From an uncultured Sphingomonadaceae bacterium (GTDB lineage Bacteria; Pseudomonadota; Alphaproteobacteria; Sphingomonadales; Sphingomonadaceae), in NCBI GenBank assembly GCA_947499255.1, contig CANMNF010000001.1:1054001-1118000 (forward strand): a stretch of DNA of 64,000 nt, read 5' to 3'. The notes beneath the pieces are model-generated. The model was given only the letters and a program-made list of their open reading frames with translations, was not told the origin of the DNA and searched no databases. Below, in pieces: positions 46,452 to 56,186 of this stretch (position 1 is the stretch's first letter; each line of letters starts with the position of its first letter). The position numbers were made by a program, and so were the translations under genes.

Positions 46452-47276
46452 TCACTCAACCACGGCTGCGGCTTGCGCCTCAGCTTCGGCTTCGTTCACC
46501 TGACCACCACGACCCAGCAGATCAGCAACCTTCTTGCCGCGACGCTGCGCAACAGATTTGGGGCTGGTTTGATTGGTCAGGCCATCAAAAGTGGCGCGGA
46601 TCATGTTGTAGGGATTGGACGTGCCGACCGATTTGGTCACCACGTCGGCCACGCCAAGCGCTTCGAAAACGGCACGCATGGGACCACCTGCGATAATACC
46701 CGTACCCGGAGGGGCCGAGCGCACGACGACTTTGCCGGCACCGAAATGGCCTTTGCCATCATGGTGCAGCGTGCGGCCTTCTTTCAAAGGAACGCGGATC
46801 ATCTTCTTTTTCGCAGCAGCTGTTGCCTTGTTGATCGCTTCGGGCACTTCGCGCGCCTTACCATGACCAAAGCCAACGCGGCCTTTGCCATCGCCAACCA
46901 CGACGAGTGCGGCAAAGCCAAAACGCTTACCACCCTTCACCACTTTGGCGACGCGATTGATGTGGACGAGCTTTTCAATCAGCTCTTCGCCATCATCATC
47001 CCCGCCACGGCCACCACGACGATTGTCACGGCCACCACGACCACGGCCACCGCCGCCGCCATCACGTCCGCCGCGACCACGACCACCGCCGCCGCCACCA
47101 CGGCCGCCACGATTGTTGTTCTCGCGAGGCTTGCCTTCGGCGCCTTGTGCAGGCGATTGGTTTTCCGCAGCTTCGGTTTTCGCCATTGTTGGTGTGGGCG
47201 TTGAACCCTCAACATTTGCAGCAACCGTTTCTGCGGGAGCCTTGGCGGCTTCTTCGGTTTTTTTCTCGTCAGCCAT
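46452..47276 (-). CDS. rpsE: 30S ribosomal protein S5 with a long RGG-rich N-terminal extension
   Basis: The S5 core starts near residue 95 ([34 protein letters not shown]) and is normal, including [19 protein letters not shown]. The protein is 274 residues rather than about 165-200. The extra part is an acidic/alanine-rich start (residues 1-50) followed by a glycine/arginine block with repeated RGGRGG units (about 56-90), like RNA-binding RGG tails. No alternative start with a good ribosome binding site was seen just before the core. The short C-terminal tail is Ala/Glu-rich. Confidence 0.95.
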   Translation of the reverse strand: MADEKKTEEAAKAPAETVAANVEGSTPTPTMAKTEAAENQSPAQGAEGKPRENNNRGGRGGGGGGRGRGGRDGGGGGRGRGGRDNRRGGRGGDDDGEELIEKLVHINRVAKVVKGGKRFGFAALVVVGDGKGRVGFGHGKAREVPEAINKATAAAKKKMIRVPLKEGRTLHHDGKGHFGAGKVVVRSAPPGTGIIAGGPMRAVFEALGVADVVTKSVGTSNPYNMIRATFDGLTNQTSPKSVAQRRGKKVADLLGRGGQVNEAEAEAQAAAVVE

Positions 47277-47278
47277 AA

Positions 47279-47623
47279 TCAGAACTCCAGCCCGCCTTCA
47301 CGGGCGGCATCGGCCAGCGCTTTCACGCGGCCATGAAACAGGAACCCGCCGCGATCAAACACGACAGTTGTCACACCGGCCTTCTTGGCAGCGGCTGCGA
47401 TATCTTTGCCCACCGTAACAGCAGCATCGACATTCGCGCCCGAAGCCTTCGCGCCCAATGTGGACGCAGCGGCAACCGTGCGGCCATCAACATCGTTGAT
47501 GATCTGCGCATAGATATGACGCCCGGTGCGGTGCACGGACAAACGCGGCTTGTCACCAGCGCGCTTGCGCAGCGCAGTGCGCACACGGCGGCGGCGACGT
47601 TCGAAAAGAGAAAGCTTGGCCAT
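47279..47623 (-). CDS. rplR: 50S ribosomal protein L18
   Basis: A 114-residue L18 with the basic start [20 protein letters not shown] and the 5S-rRNA-binding core [23 protein letters not shown]-like segment (here [20 protein letters not shown]), ending [19 protein letters not shown]. The ATG at 47623 overlaps nothing and follows rplF by one base. Position between rplF and rpsE is standard. Confidence 0.97.
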   Translation of the reverse strand: MAKLSLFERRRRRVRTALRKRAGDKPRLSVHRTGRHIYAQIINDVDGRTVAAASTLGAKASGANVDAAVTVGKDIAAAAKKAGVTTVVFDRGGFLFHGRVKALADAAREGGLEF

Positions 47624-47624
47624 C

Positions 47625-48158
47625 TTACTTCTTCTTCCCTTCCTTGCGGAAGATATACTCACCGCGATATTTCACACCCTTGCCCTTATAAGGCTCAGGT
47701 TTGCGCCATTCGCGGACCTCGGCAGCGAACTGCCCAACTTTTTGTTTGTCATTGCCGCTGATTTCGACCGTGGTCTGATCAGGGGTTTTGACGTCGATGC
47801 CTTCGGGCACGTCGATATCGATATCGTGGCTGAAGCCGAGCTGAAGCTTGAGCTTCTTACCCTGGGCCTGTGCACGATAACCAACACCGTTGATTTCCAG
47901 CACTTTGGAAAAGCCTTCGGTTACACCATCAACAAGGTTCTGCACCAGCGTACGCTGCATGCCCCAGAATTGACGGGCCTGCTTGGTCTTGTTGGCAGGC
48001 GTGACGGCGACCTGACCATCTTCGACTTTGTAGTCAATGAGATCAGACGTGCCCATGGAAAGCTCGCCCTTTTTGCCTTTGACGGTCAGCTGACCACCTT
48101 CGACTTTGGCTGTGACGCCATCAGGCAGCGCCACCGGTTTTTTACCGATGCGACTCAT
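47625..48158 (-). CDS. rplF: 50S ribosomal protein L6
   Basis: A 177-residue L6 starting [22 protein letters not shown], with [20 protein letters not shown] in the middle and the signature [21 protein letters not shown] near the C-terminus. Its first base is shared with the last base of the rpsH stop codon. Confidence 0.98.
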   Translation of the reverse strand: MSRIGKKPVALPDGVTAKVEGGQLTVKGKKGELSMGTSDLIDYKVEDGQVAVTPANKTKQARQFWGMQRTLVQNLVDGVTEGFSKVLEINGVGYRAQAQGKKLKLQLGFSHDIDIDVPEGIDVKTPDQTTVEISGNDKQKVGQFAAEVREWRKPEPYKGKGVKYRGEYIFRKEGKKK

Positions 48159-48553
48159 CAGAATACCTCCGCAAGCACTTCGCCGCCGACATTTTCGTGA
48201 CGTGCTTCGTTATCGGAAAGCACACCGCGCGGTGTCGAGACGATGGTGATGCCAAGGCCGTTGCGTACATTCGGCAGCTCTTTCGAACCCGAATAGACAC
48301 GGCGACCCGGCTTGGAGACGCGGGCGACATACTTGATAGCAGGCTCACCCTCGAAATATTTCAGTTCAATCCGCAACGCTTTGTGCACGCCGGTTTCATC
48401 TTCGCTATAGCCACGGATGTAGCCTTCACGCTGAAGAACTTCGAGCACATTGGCACGCAGTTTGGACGCAGGTGTAAGGACAGAATCCTTCTTCGCCTGC
48501 TGGCCGTTGCGGATACGGGTGAGCATATCACCCAGGGGATCGGTCATTGGCAT
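48158..48553 (-). CDS. rpsH: 30S ribosomal protein S8
   Basis: A 131-residue S8 starting [18 protein letters not shown]. The C-terminal RNA-binding strand set reads [20 protein letters not shown]. The ATG at 48553 is preferred because GAGGAT lies at a suitable distance. In many bacteria S8 represses the spc operon; no obvious target structure was identified here. Confidence 0.97.
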   Translation of the reverse strand: MPMTDPLGDMLTRIRNGQQAKKDSVLTPASKLRANVLEVLQREGYIRGYSEDETGVHKALRIELKYFEGEPAIKYVARVSKPGRRVYSGSKELPNVRNGLGITIVSTPRGVLSDNEARHENVGGEVLAEVF

Positions 48554-48564
48554 AGTCTAGATCC

Positions 48565-48870
48565 TCACCAGCTCGACTTTGTAATGCCTGGGATCAGGCC
48601 TTTATTGGCCAGATCGCGCAGCTCAATACGGTTGAGGCCGAACTTGCGATAATAGCCGCGCGGGCGGCCAGTGGTGGCACAGCGGTTACGAACGCGGGTG
48701 GGATTCGCATTACGCGGGATCTCAGCCATCTTCAGGCGCGCCATGAGACGTTCGGTCTCATCAAGGGACTCATCGTCCGCAATCGCCTTCAGCTTTTCGT
48801 ACTTAGCTGCGTACTTTTTCACCAGCGCCTTGCGACGCTCGTTTTTGTTAATGGAACTCAGTTTCGCCAT
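48565..48870 (-). CDS. rpsN: 30S ribosomal protein S14 (zinc-independent form)
   Basis: A 101-residue S14 of the long, cysteine-poor type: [20 protein letters not shown] at the start and [26 protein letters not shown] at the C-terminus. It lacks the four-cysteine zinc site of the short form. The ATG at 48870 was chosen; sequence upstream in frame overlaps rplE and is not S14-like. Confidence 0.97.
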   Translation of the reverse strand: MAKLSSINKNERRKALVKKYAAKYEKLKAIADDESLDETERLMARLKMAEIPRNANPTRVRNRCATTGRPRGYYRKFGLNRIELRDLANKGLIPGITKSSW

Positions 48871-48895
48871 TGGACTTAAGCTCTCCTGTAGCGGC

Positions 48896-49474
48896 TTACG
48901 CCGCTTCCTTTTCTTCGGCTGCTTCAGCCGGGAACGGGAAACCGAACAAACGCAGCAATTCGCGCGCTTCATCGTCGGTCTTTGCGGTGGTGGTGACAAT
49001 GATGTCCATGCCGCGCACCTTTTCGATTTGATCGTAGCTGATCTCAGGGAAGATGATCTGCTCCTTCAGGCCCATGGCATAGTTGCCATTGCCATCGAAG
49101 CTCTTCGGGTTGAGGCCACGGAAATCGCGAATGCGAGGCATTGCGATCGTCACCAAACGATCAAGAAATTCAAACATGCGATCACGGCGCAAATTCACTT
49201 TGCAACCAATCGGCATGCCGTCACGCAGTTTGAACTGCGCGATGGATTTCTTGGCTTTGGTAATTACCGGCTTTTGACCAGCAATCTTTTCCATTTCTTG
49301 CGCCGCAATCTGGACTTTTTTCTTGTCCTGACTGGCTTCGCCCACACCCATATTGAGTGTGATCTTGTCCAGCTTGGGCACTTCCATCGCGTTCTTATAA
49401 CCGAACTTTTCGGTCATCGCCTTCACGATTTCATCAGCATATTTCTGCTTCAGGCGGGGGGTATAATCAGCCAT
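48896..49474 (-). CDS. rplE: 50S ribosomal protein L5
   Basis: A 192-residue L5 with the conserved [20 protein letters not shown] and [21 protein letters not shown] segments, the 5S-rRNA-binding region. The start overlaps the rplX stop by 8 nt. The C-terminus is extended by an Ala/Glu tail of about ten residues. Confidence 0.97.
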   Translation of the reverse strand: MADYTPRLKQKYADEIVKAMTEKFGYKNAMEVPKLDKITLNMGVGEASQDKKKVQIAAQEMEKIAGQKPVITKAKKSIAQFKLRDGMPIGCKVNLRRDRMFEFLDRLVTIAMPRIRDFRGLNPKSFDGNGNYAMGLKEQIIFPEISYDQIEKVRGMDIIVTTTAKTDDEARELLRLFGFPFPAEAAEEKEAA

Positions 49475-49787
49475 CGATAGTCTCCCCGGATTTAACAGCT
49501 ACGCGCACCTTCTTGCCGTCACGCTCTTCAAAGCGGACGCGGGTGGGCTTGCCATCTTTGGGATCAGCAACAGCGACCTTGGCGATCGCGAGCGGTGCAG
49601 GAATACGGTCAATGCCGCCCTGCGGGTTTTCCTGGCTGGGCTTGCGGTGGCGGGCCATCACATTGATGCCTTCCACCAGAACCTTGCCTTCTTTGGGCAG
49701 AACCTGGCTCACCGTACCGGTGCGACCTTTGTCCTTGCCCGAAAGAACGACAACTTCATCGCCCTTCTTGATCTTTGCAGCACCCAT
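49467..49787 (-). CDS. rplX: 50S ribosomal protein L24
   Basis: A 106-residue L24 with the KOW motif [20 protein letters not shown] at the N-terminus and [20 protein letters not shown] in the middle. The ATG at 49787 overlaps the rplN stop (TGATG), and the stop overlaps rplE, so rplN-rplX-rplE are translationally coupled. Confidence 0.97.
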   Translation of the reverse strand: MGAAKIKKGDEVVVLSGKDKGRTGTVSQVLPKEGKVLVEGINVMARHRKPSQENPQGGIDRIPAPLAIAKVAVADPKDGKPTRVRFEERDGKKVRVAVKSGETIDG

Positions 49788-50155
49788 CACAGCACCTCCG
49801 GCGCGAGCGAGATGATCTTCATGAAACCCTTGCCGCGAAGCTCGCGAACAACAGGGCCGAAGATACGTGTGCCAATCGGTTCTTCGGTCTTGTTGACCAG
49901 AACCGCGGCGTTGGAATCAAAGCGGATCACGCTGCCGTCGGGACGACGAACGTCCTTACGGGTACGCACGATAACCGCACGGTGCACGTCACCCTTTTTC
50001 ACGCGGGCACGCGGCTGCGCCTCTTTCACAGAGACGACGATCACATCCCCAACACTCGCGAAACGGCGCTTAGAGCCACCCAGCACTTTAATGCACTGGA
50101 CGCGCTTTGCGCCGCTATTGTCCGCGACGTCGAGATTGGATTGCATCTGGATCAT
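49787..50155 (-). CDS. rplN: 50S ribosomal protein L14
   Basis: A 122-residue L14 starting [27 protein letters not shown] and ending [13 protein letters not shown], both diagnostic. An 83-bp spacer separates it from rpsQ, the largest gap inside this part of the cluster; it may contain the S10/spc boundary promoter, although no clear one was read. Confidence 0.98.
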   Translation of the reverse strand: MIQMQSNLDVADNSGAKRVQCIKVLGGSKRRFASVGDVIVVSVKEAQPRARVKKGDVHRAVIVRTRKDVRRPDGSVIRFDSNAAVLVNKTEEPIGTRIFGPVVRELRGKGFMKIISLAPEVL

Positions 50156-50238
50156 TGATCCGGTTCCTTCTCACTTGGCTTGCCGGAACACATGTCCGGC
50201 AGTTCCACTACGTCTCCCCCTGCCCAAGCAGGGATCAA

Positions 50239-50541
50239 TTACTCAGCGCCACCCGGAGTGGCTTCGGCGACTTCAAGATCAGCGGAGACCGCTGTACCTT
50301 TTGAAGCAACCACAAGATCGATCACTTGCCATGTCTTGGTCTTGGAGATCGGTTTGGTCTCTTCGATCCGGACAGTGTCGCCCTCATTATATTGGTTCGT
50401 CTCGTCATGCGCGTGATACTTCTTCGAGCGCTTGATGATCTTCCCGTAAAGGGGGTGCTTCACCCGGCGTTCGACTTTCACAGTGACGGTCTTGTCGGTT
50501 TTGTCGGAGGTGACAGTTCCGATCAGTACACGTTTCGGCAT
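50239..50541 (-). CDS. rpsQ: 30S ribosomal protein S17
   Basis: A 100-residue S17 with the OB-fold segments [31 protein letters not shown] and [24 protein letters not shown]. The C-terminal tail of about 15 residues is longer than in E. coli. It follows rpmC by 10 bp. Confidence 0.97.
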   Translation of the reverse strand: MPKRVLIGTVTSDKTDKTVTVKVERRVKHPLYGKIIKRSKKYHAHDETNQYNEGDTVRIEETKPISKTKTWQVIDLVVASKGTAVSADLEVAEATPGGAE

Positions 50542-50551
50542 TGTCTACTCC

Positions 50552-50758
50552 TTACGCCTCAGCCGAAGCGGCAGTGCGCTCCGCCTGGAGGGTTTTAATC
50601 TGCGCGATTTCTCGGCGCACTTCCTTGGTCCGGCTCGGCTTTTCGAGCTGGTTGGTCGCGGCTTGAAAACGCAGGTTAAGCTGTTCGCGCTTCAGCGAGG
50701 TCAGCTGCTCAGCAAGCTGGTCATCGCTCTTGGTGCGCAAGTCTTCGATAGAAGCCAT
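50552..50758 (-). CDS. rpmC: 50S ribosomal protein L29
   Basis: A 68-residue L29 of two helices: IEDLRTKSDDQLAEQLTSLKREQLNLRFQ and TKEVRREIAQIKTL. It overlaps the rplP stop by one base and lies in standard S10-operon order. Confidence 0.97.
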   Translation of the reverse strand: MASIEDLRTKSDDQLAEQLTSLKREQLNLRFQAATNQLEKPSRTKEVRREIAQIKTLQAERTAASAEA

Positions 50759-51192
50759 CAGAACACTCCCAGATGTGAGGTGTCGCCAAAGCGGGCAACA
50801 ACCTTGGTCTTGATCGGCAGCTTCATGGCTGCGCGGCTGAATGCTTCAGCAGCCAGCGGGCCAGGAATACCATCGAGTTCAAACAGGATCCGGCCCGGCT
50901 TTACACGTGCAGCCCAGAATTCCACTGAACCTTTGCCTTTACCCTGACGAACTTCGGCAGGCTTCTTGGACACAGGCACATCGGGGAAAACGCGGATCCA
51001 AAGACGACCCTGACGCTTCATGTGGCGCGTGATCGCACGGCGAGCCGCTTCGATCTGGCGCGCAGTGATACGCTCAGGCTCAAGCGCTTTAAGGCCGTAA
51101 GAACCGAAATTCAGTTCCGTACCACCCTTGGCCTTGCCATGGATCTTGCCCTTAAAGGCTTTGCGGTATTTGGTTTTCTTGGGTTGTAGCAT
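50758..51192 (-). CDS. rplP: 50S ribosomal protein L16
   Basis: A 144-residue L16 starting [24 protein letters not shown], with [30 protein letters not shown] and the conserved arginine loop RPGRILFE-like region (here [12 protein letters not shown]). It follows rpsC by 26 bp. Confidence 0.98.
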   Translation of the reverse strand: MLQPKKTKYRKAFKGKIHGKAKGGTELNFGSYGLKALEPERITARQIEAARRAITRHMKRQGRLWIRVFPDVPVSKKPAEVRQGKGKGSVEFWAARVKPGRILFELDGIPGPLAAEAFSRAAMKLPIKTKVVARFGDTSHLGVF

Positions 51193-51218
51193 TGTTCTCT
51201 ACCTTAGCGAGCCGCCGA

Positions 51219-51914
51219 TTAGCGGGCAGGCCTTACGCCGGAGGTTTGTGATTCCATCATCAAACGATCTTGTGCGGTTGGATCGTGACCCAGGATTTCG
51301 CCTTTGAAGACCCACACTTTGATCCCGATAATACCGTAAGTGGTCAGCGCCTCTGCTTCGGCATAATCGATGTTGGCACGCAGCGTGTGCAGCGGAACGC
51401 GGCCTTCACGATACTGTTCAACACGCGCGATTTCAGCGCCGCCAAGACGACCGCCACACATGATCTTGATGCCTTCAGCACCCAGACGCATGGCAGATTG
51501 CATGGCACGCTTCATCGCACGGCGGAAAGCCACACGGCGGATCAGCTGATCGGCAATGCCCTGCGCAACGAGCTTGGCATCGACTTCCGGCTTGCGGATT
51601 TCAACGATGTTCAGCTTCACTTCGCTGTCGGTCATCGTGGCCAGTTTGCCGCGCAGCTTTTCAATGTCTGCGCCTTTCTTGCCGATGATGACGCCGGGAC
51701 GTGCAGCATAGATCGAAACGCGGCACAATTTGGCCGGACGCTCAATCACAACCTTCGAAATCGCAGCTTGTGGCAGCGACTTCGTGATGTGCTTGCGGAT
51801 CTCGATATCTTCCTTGAGCAGCTTGGCATATTCGCCGCCTTCGGCGTACCACCGGCTGTCCCAGGTGCGGTTGATCTGCAGACGCAGACCGATCGGATTG
51901 CTCTTATGACCCAT
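51219..51914 (-). CDS. rpsC: 30S ribosomal protein S3
   Basis: A 231-residue S3. [24 protein letters not shown] is the start; the KH domain has [18 protein letters not shown], and the C-terminal domain [27 protein letters not shown]. The ATG at 51914 lies one base after the rplV stop. Confidence 0.98.
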   Translation of the reverse strand: MGHKSNPIGLRLQINRTWDSRWYAEGGEYAKLLKEDIEIRKHITKSLPQAAISKVVIERPAKLCRVSIYAARPGVIIGKKGADIEKLRGKLATMTDSEVKLNIVEIRKPEVDAKLVAQGIADQLIRRVAFRRAMKRAMQSAMRLGAEGIKIMCGGRLGGAEIARVEQYREGRVPLHTLRANIDYAEAEALTTYGIIGIKVWVFKGEILGHDPTAQDRLMMESQTSGVRPAR

Positions 51915-51915
51915 C

Positions 51916-52293
51916 TTACGCCTCTTCCATTTCGCGAACGACGATCCGCAGCCGGCTAAACGGCTTGAGGATGCGCGTGGACTTACCACGACCGCGCGTT
52001 GCAAACCGCTTCATCGTGATGGCTTTGCCAACCGAAGCTTCTGCAACGACGAGCGCGTCAACATCGAGATCGTGATTGTTTTCCGCATTGGCAATCGCAG
52101 AAGCGAGCACCTTTTTAGCGTCCTTGGCCATGCCGCGCTTAGAGAAAGAGAGGATGTTCAACGCCTCTTCCACCTTTTTGCCACGGATCAGAGCCGCCAC
52201 GAGATTAAGCTTCTGAGCCGAGCCACGAATAGTCGTGCCCACAGCCAAAGCTTCATTCTCGCCAACGCGGCGGGGAGATTTTGCCTTACCCAT
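51916..52293 (-). CDS. rplV: 50S ribosomal protein L22
   Basis: A 125-residue L22 with [26 protein letters not shown] near the start and the tunnel-lining hairpin in [23 protein letters not shown]. Start and stop abut rpsS and rpsC respectively. Confidence 0.97.
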   Translation of the reverse strand: MGKAKSPRRVGENEALAVGTTIRGSAQKLNLVAALIRGKKVEEALNILSFSKRGMAKDAKKVLASAIANAENNHDLDVDALVVAEASVGKAITMKRFATRGRGKSTRILKPFSRLRIVVREMEEA

Positions 52294-52568
52294 TAGCGCT
52301 TGCCCTTCTTGTCGGAAGCGTGGCCCGGGAAGCTGCGCGTGGGCGCAAATTCACCAAGCTTGTGCCCGACCATTTCCTCGTTAACCGAGACCGGGATGAA
52401 CTTATGGCCATTATAGACGCTGAACGTCAGACCAACGAAATCGGGAAGCACGGTGGAGCGGCGCGACCAGGTCTTGATCGGCTTGCTGTTGCCAGCTTCC
52501 TGCGCTTCCTGCGCCTTCTTCAGCAGGTGAAGATCGACGAACGGACCTTTCCAGACGGAACGTGCCAT
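52293..52568 (-). CDS. rpsS: 30S ribosomal protein S19
   Basis: A 91-residue S19: [44 protein letters not shown], and [15 protein letters not shown] are all invariant segments. It lies 6 bp after rplB. Confidence 0.98.
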   Translation of the reverse strand: MARSVWKGPFVDLHLLKKAQEAQEAGNSKPIKTWSRRSTVLPDFVGLTFSVYNGHKFIPVSVNEEMVGHKLGEFAPTRSFPGHASDKKGKR

Positions 52569-52574
52569 GTCTCG

Positions 52575-53411
52575 TTACCTCTTCTTCTTCGCGTGACGAG
52601 ACCGGATGATCATCTTGTCCGTCTGTTTATTCTTGCGTGTACGAGCGCCCTTAGTCGGCTTACCCCATGGCGTCACCGGATGACGACCACCACTTGTACG
52701 ACCTTCACCACCACCATGCGGGTGATCGACCGGGTTCTTGGCCACACCGCGTGTCAGGGGCTTTACACCCATGTGACGCTTGCGGCCCGCTTTACCCAGG
52801 TTCTGGTTCTGGTTGTCAGGGTTTGAAACCGCGCCAACCGTGCCCATGCAGTCAGAGCGCAGATAACGCTGCTCGCCTGAATTGAGGCGCACAATCACCA
52901 TCCCGCGGTCACGGCCGACCAGCTGCACATAGGTGCCTGCTGACCGTGCGATCTGACCACCTTTGCCCGGCTTCATCTCCACATTGTGGCAGATGGTGCC
53001 GACCGGCATCTGACCCAGCAACATTGCATTGCCCGGCTTGGTGTCGGTCTTCTCACCCGCGATGACTTTGTCACCGGGGGCAAGACGGTTGGGAGCGATG
53101 ATGTAAGCAAGTTCGCCATCGGTATATTTGATGAGCGCGATGAAAGCGGTGCGGTTGGGATCGTATTCGATCCGCTCCACGGTGGCTTCCATGTCCCATT
53201 TGCGGCGCTTGAAGTCGATAAAACGATACTTCTGCTTGTTGCCGCCACCAATGCCGCGCGAGGTCACATGACCTTTATTGTTACGGCCACCGGTCTTGGT
53301 CTTGCCTTTGGTCAAAGACTTGACCGGCCCACCTTTGTGGAGGCCCGTCTTGTCGACGAGGACGAGGCCGCGACGTGCGGGGCTTGTCGGATTATATGTT
53401 TTCAATGCCAT
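52575..53411 (-). CDS. rplB: 50S ribosomal protein L2
   Basis: A 278-residue L2. [23 protein letters not shown] is the RNA-binding N-terminal region; the peptidyl-transferase-associated loop is [24 protein letters not shown], with the conserved histidine. Standard position between rplW and rpsS. Confidence 0.98.
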   Translation of the reverse strand: MALKTYNPTSPARRGLVLVDKTGLHKGGPVKSLTKGKTKTGGRNNKGHVTSRGIGGGNKQKYRFIDFKRRKWDMEATVERIEYDPNRTAFIALIKYTDGELAYIIAPNRLAPGDKVIAGEKTDTKPGNAMLLGQMPVGTICHNVEMKPGKGGQIARSAGTYVQLVGRDRGMVIVRLNSGEQRYLRSDCMGTVGAVSNPDNQNQNLGKAGRKRHMGVKPLTRGVAKNPVDHPHGGGEGRTSGGRHPVTPWGKPTKGARTRKNKQTDKMIIRSRHAKKKR

Positions 53412-53415
53412 CGGA

Positions 53416-53730
53416 TCAGCTCACGCCTTCGGTGATATCGATAGGATCCTGGCCCTCAACGAGGGTCACGATCGCTTTCTTGAAATCGGAGCGCACATAA
53501 GGCCGACCGCGCCAACGCTTGGTCTTGCCCTTTGTCACGATTGTGTTGACGCTTTTAACCTTGCGATCAAACAAAGCTTCGATAGCTTCCTTGATCTGCG
53601 GCTTGGTAGCATCGCCTGCGACTTTAAACACAACCGCATTGTTTTCCGACAAAAGCGTAGCCTTTTCGGTAATGTGCGGAGCGAGGATCACGTCATAGTG
53701 ACGCGAGTCAATTGCGGTCTTCTTAGCCAT
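53416..53730 (-). CDS. rplW: 50S ribosomal protein L23
   Basis: A 104-residue L23 with [31 protein letters not shown] and the exit-tunnel loop region [16 protein letters not shown]. It shares one base with the rplD stop. L23 is the docking site for trigger factor and SRP on the ribosome. Confidence 0.97.
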   Translation of the reverse strand: MAKKTAIDSRHYDVILAPHITEKATLLSENNAVVFKVAGDATKPQIKEAIEALFDRKVKSVNTIVTKGKTKRWRGRPYVRSDFKKAIVTLVEGQDPIDITEGVS

Positions 53731-54371
53731 TATTTGGCACCTCCCGTAAGGGCGAAGCGCGCCTCCAGCTTAGCGACAGCATCCTTGGTCAGGACCAGCG
53801 TGTCATGGTTGAGGATGTCGTAGACATTGGCACCCATCGCCGGAAGCACGTTAATGCCCGGCAGATTGCCAGCAGCCTTGCGGAAGCCATCATCAACAGC
53901 ATCGCCATCGATGAAGAGAACCTTGCCTGCAAAACCAGCCTTATCGAACTGACCTTGAAGCGCCTTGGTCTTGGCATCTTTGAGCTCAAGACTGTCAACA
54001 ACAACGAGGCCGTCCTTGGCCTTGCTCGACAGCGCCATTTTCAGGCCGAGTGCACGGACCTTCTTGTTGAGCGACTGATCGAAATCACGCTTGCGGGCAC
54101 CGTGGGCTTTACCACCGCCGATAAAGATCGGAGCAGAACGAGCACCGTGACGTGCGCCGCCAGATCCCTTTTGCTTACCAAACTTCTTACCCGTGCGGTT
54201 CACATCGGCACGTTCGCGTGTCGGGCGAGCCGTGGCACGCCGGTTTTCGAGCTGCCAGGTGACAACGCGGTGGAGGATGTCTGCGCGCGGCTCTACGCCG
54301 AACACATCATCGTTGAGTTCAATATCGCCTGACGCTTTAGCGCCGTCGATTTTCTGGACCTTCACCTTCAT
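53730..54371 (-). CDS. rplD: 50S ribosomal protein L4
   Basis: A 213-residue L4. The basic loop reads [33 protein letters not shown], and [25 protein letters not shown] closes the protein. The ATG at 54371 ([10 protein letters not shown]) was chosen over a longer frame. In gammaproteobacteria L4 represses its own operon through the S10 leader; a leader hairpin exists here but its mechanism is unknown. Confidence 0.97.
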   Translation of the reverse strand: MKVKVQKIDGAKASGDIELNDDVFGVEPRADILHRVVTWQLENRRATARPTRERADVNRTGKKFGKQKGSGGARHGARSAPIFIGGGKAHGARKRDFDQSLNKKVRALGLKMALSSKAKDGLVVVDSLELKDAKTKALQGQFDKAGFAGKVLFIDGDAVDDGFRKAAGNLPGINVLPAMGANVYDILNHDTLVLTKDAVAKLEARFALTGGAK

Positions 54372-54375
54372 GGCG

Positions 54376-55236
54376 TTAGCCTTCCTCATTCTTGGTGCTG
54401 GCATCCGCTTCAGGCGTACCGCCCGAAGTGCCAACACCGCTGTCCTGCTGCTCAGCAAGCTTGGCCTGCTGCTCAACGGGTACTTCGGGGTTTGTTTCGA
54501 CAGCTGCATCGCCTTCGATCATGCCAGCGGGGGCATCATCGGTTGCGGTTTCATCAGCGTTACGGCGCATCGCACCGGGAAAAGGAGCACCTTCAGGAAG
54601 AGCAACCTTCACCGAATCCTTCACCATCAACCAACCATTCTTCGAACCCGGAACGCTGCCACGAACGAAGATCAGGCCGCGATCTGCATCGGTGCGGACG
54701 ATTTCGAGATTTTGTTGGGTGCGCTGACGGTCGCCCATATGGCCGGCCATTTTCTTGTTCTTGAACACCTTGCCCGGATCCTGACGGTTACCCGTCGAAC
54801 CGTGCGAACGGTGAGAGATCGAAACACCGTGCGTCGCGCGCAGACCACCAAAGCCCCAGCGCTTCATGGCACCAGCAAAGCCTTTACCCTGCGTGTGACC
54901 GGTGATGTCGACCTTCTGGCCGGCGACGAAGTGATCAGCCGTGATCGTCGCGCCGACGGGAAGGAGACCTTCCTCATTCTCAACGCGGAATTCAGCGACT
55001 TTCATCTTGAGGCCAACATTGGCTTTTGCGAAAGCTTCACGCTGCGGCTTGGCAACGTTTTTCTGCTTCGCTTCGCCAGCACCAAGCTGAACTGAAAAAT
55101 AGCCGTCGCGATCGGCTGTGCGGTTTCCGGTGACCTGACAATTCTCAAGCGAAAGAACGGTCACAGGAACGTGACGTCCATCCTCTTGAAACAGGCGGGT
55201 CATCCCGACTTTTTTCGCGATCACGCCAGTGCGCAT
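54376..55236 (-). CDS. rplC: 50S ribosomal protein L3 with an extended acidic C-terminus
   Basis: The L3 core runs from [16 protein letters not shown] to about residue 225 with the signature [31 protein letters not shown]. The protein has 286 residues, roughly 60-70 more than usual. The addition is acidic and Gln/Ala-rich ([20 protein letters not shown] and on to TKNEEG). The ATG at 55236 was chosen as the family start. Confidence 0.97.
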   Translation of the reverse strand: MRTGVIAKKVGMTRLFQEDGRHVPVTVLSLENCQVTGNRTADRDGYFSVQLGAGEAKQKNVAKPQREAFAKANVGLKMKVAEFRVENEEGLLPVGATITADHFVAGQKVDITGHTQGKGFAGAMKRWGFGGLRATHGVSISHRSHGSTGNRQDPGKVFKNKKMAGHMGDRQRTQQNLEIVRTDADRGLIFVRGSVPGSKNGWLMVKDSVKVALPEGAPFPGAMRRNADETATDDAPAGMIEGDAAVETNPEVPVEQQAKLAEQQDSGVGTSGGTPEADASTKNEEG

Positions 55237-55417
55237 GATCAACACTCCTTAACAACAGAGGCACCCAGACCATCCAGGTGCTTGCTCCATGAGCCCAGTT
55301 TTTATGCATCGCCCGTCCGGGGCCACTTTGCCTCTTATTTAAGAGGCGAGACGGGAGACGCAGCCCGGTAACAACCGGCGGTATCTCTGTGTCGTTGAGC
55401 CCGAAGGCCCAGCCGGC
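55237..55417 (-). promoter_or_regulatory. Structured spacer between rpsJ and rplC
   Basis: At 181 nt this is far longer than other spacers in the S10 group. It holds a perfect hairpin GCCTCTT-ATTT-AAGAGGC (55330-55347), a second CCGGT-AACA-ACCGG (55365-55378) and an inverted pair GCACC/GGTGC (55262-55282). No open frame or tRNA was recognised. It may be a site of translational control or RNA processing. Confidence 0.45.
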
Positions 55418-55729
55418 TTAGGCCAGCTTGATCTCAACATTTACGCCTGCAGCAAGGTCAAGCTTCATCAAAGCATCGACCGTCTGAGCGTTGGGCTGCA
55501 CGATATCGAGCAACCGCTTATACGTGCGCACCTCGAACTGCTCGCGTGACTTTTTGTCAATATGCGGGCCGCGGTTCACGGTGAACTTTTCGATGCGCGT
55601 CGGAAGAGGAATAGGACCACGAATAAGCGCGCCAGTGCGGCGTGCGGTCTCCGCAATCTCGCCAGTTGCCTGATCGAGTACCCGATGATCAAATGCCTTC
55701 AGGCGAATGCGGATATTTTGTGCGTCCAT
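55418..55729 (-). CDS. rpsJ: 30S ribosomal protein S10
   Basis: A 103-residue S10: [22 protein letters not shown] at the start, [31 protein letters not shown] in the loop that also binds NusB in antitermination. It is the first gene of the S10 operon; the leader upstream carries a promoter and an intrinsic terminator-like hairpin. Confidence 0.98.
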   Translation of the reverse strand: MDAQNIRIRLKAFDHRVLDQATGEIAETARRTGALIRGPIPLPTRIEKFTVNRGPHIDKKSREQFEVRTYKRLLDIVQPNAQTVDALMKLDLAAGVNVEIKLA

Positions 55730-55784
55730 TTTCCAACTACCGATGCGAAAGAGCCAAGGGATTGTCACCAACCCCCAAATATAA

Positions 55785-55832
55785 AAAAGGCCCGCCCCGC
55801 TATGTCCGGTTTCCCGGAACGGGCGGCCTTAC
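55785..55832 (-). terminator. Intrinsic terminator or attenuator in the rpsJ leader
   Basis: On the minus strand AAGGCCGCCCG pairs with GGGCGGGCCTT (one bulge), enclosing TCCGG-GAAA-CCGGA, and is followed by TTTTTT. It lies 55 bp before rpsJ and about 35-80 nt after the predicted transcription start, so it can only act inside the S10 leader or on readthrough from tuf. This is the layout of an attenuator. Confidence 0.65.
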
Positions 55833-55872
55833 GAATTCTTTTATGAGGGACGAATCCCTCTGTGTTGGCGCG

Positions 55873-55901
55873 CGTATACGTTCGGGTTGGGATTCTGGCA
55901 A
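55873..55901 (-). promoter_or_regulatory. Promoter for the S10 operon
   Basis: On the minus strand TTGCCA (55901-55896) and TATACG (55878-55873) are 17 bp apart. Transcription would start near 55866, giving a leader of about 137 nt before rpsJ that includes the hairpin at 55785-55832. Confidence 0.5.
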
Positions 55902-55937
55902 CCCCCGAAGTGTGCGCCATCTGTTATTTGTTAGGGT

Positions 55938-56116
55938 GTTATTTGTTGTGTGCGCTTAGCACATCCGTGCTGAGCTCGGTGCCGGCCCGCTCCCCCTCCC
56001 AACCACCCGATACCGTATTGGCAGAATGATCGGGTGGTTGGGAGGGGGAGCGGGCTGGTACCGCAAGCTTCGGGTGGATACCCGAAGCGCACCATACAAA
56101 CCGAGCACCCAACAAA
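55938..56116. repeat. Long palindromic repeat element, copy 1 (tuf-rpsJ spacer)
   Basis: A perfect 27-bp inverted repeat (55985-56011 with 56029-56055, core CTCCCCCTCCCAACCACCC) surrounds the loop 56012-56028. Pairing extends eight more positions outward with two G-T pairs. Each arm then carries a side hairpin. On the left it is GCTTAGCAC-ATCC-GTGCTGAGC (55954-55975); on the right GCTTCGGGT-GGAT-ACCCGAAGC (56067-56088). The arms end GTTATTTGTTG and CACCCAACAAA. The whole is one two-fold symmetrical element of about 180 bp, with a related copy at 60208-60335. Confidence 0.85.
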
Positions 56117-56159
56117 AAAGCGGCCCGGCTCTCATATTGAGAACCGGGCCGCATTTTTT
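56114..56159 (-). terminator. Rho-independent terminator after tuf
   Basis: GCGGCCCGG(C)TCTCA and TGAGA(A)CCGGGCCGC pair around a short loop (56120-56152), flanked by AAAAAA on one side and TTTTTT on the other, so it can work in both directions. It lies 28 bp after the tuf stop and abuts the palindromic repeat. Confidence 0.88.
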
Positions 56160-56186
56160 CGTTGCGCCCGTTACGAGCGCGCCGAA

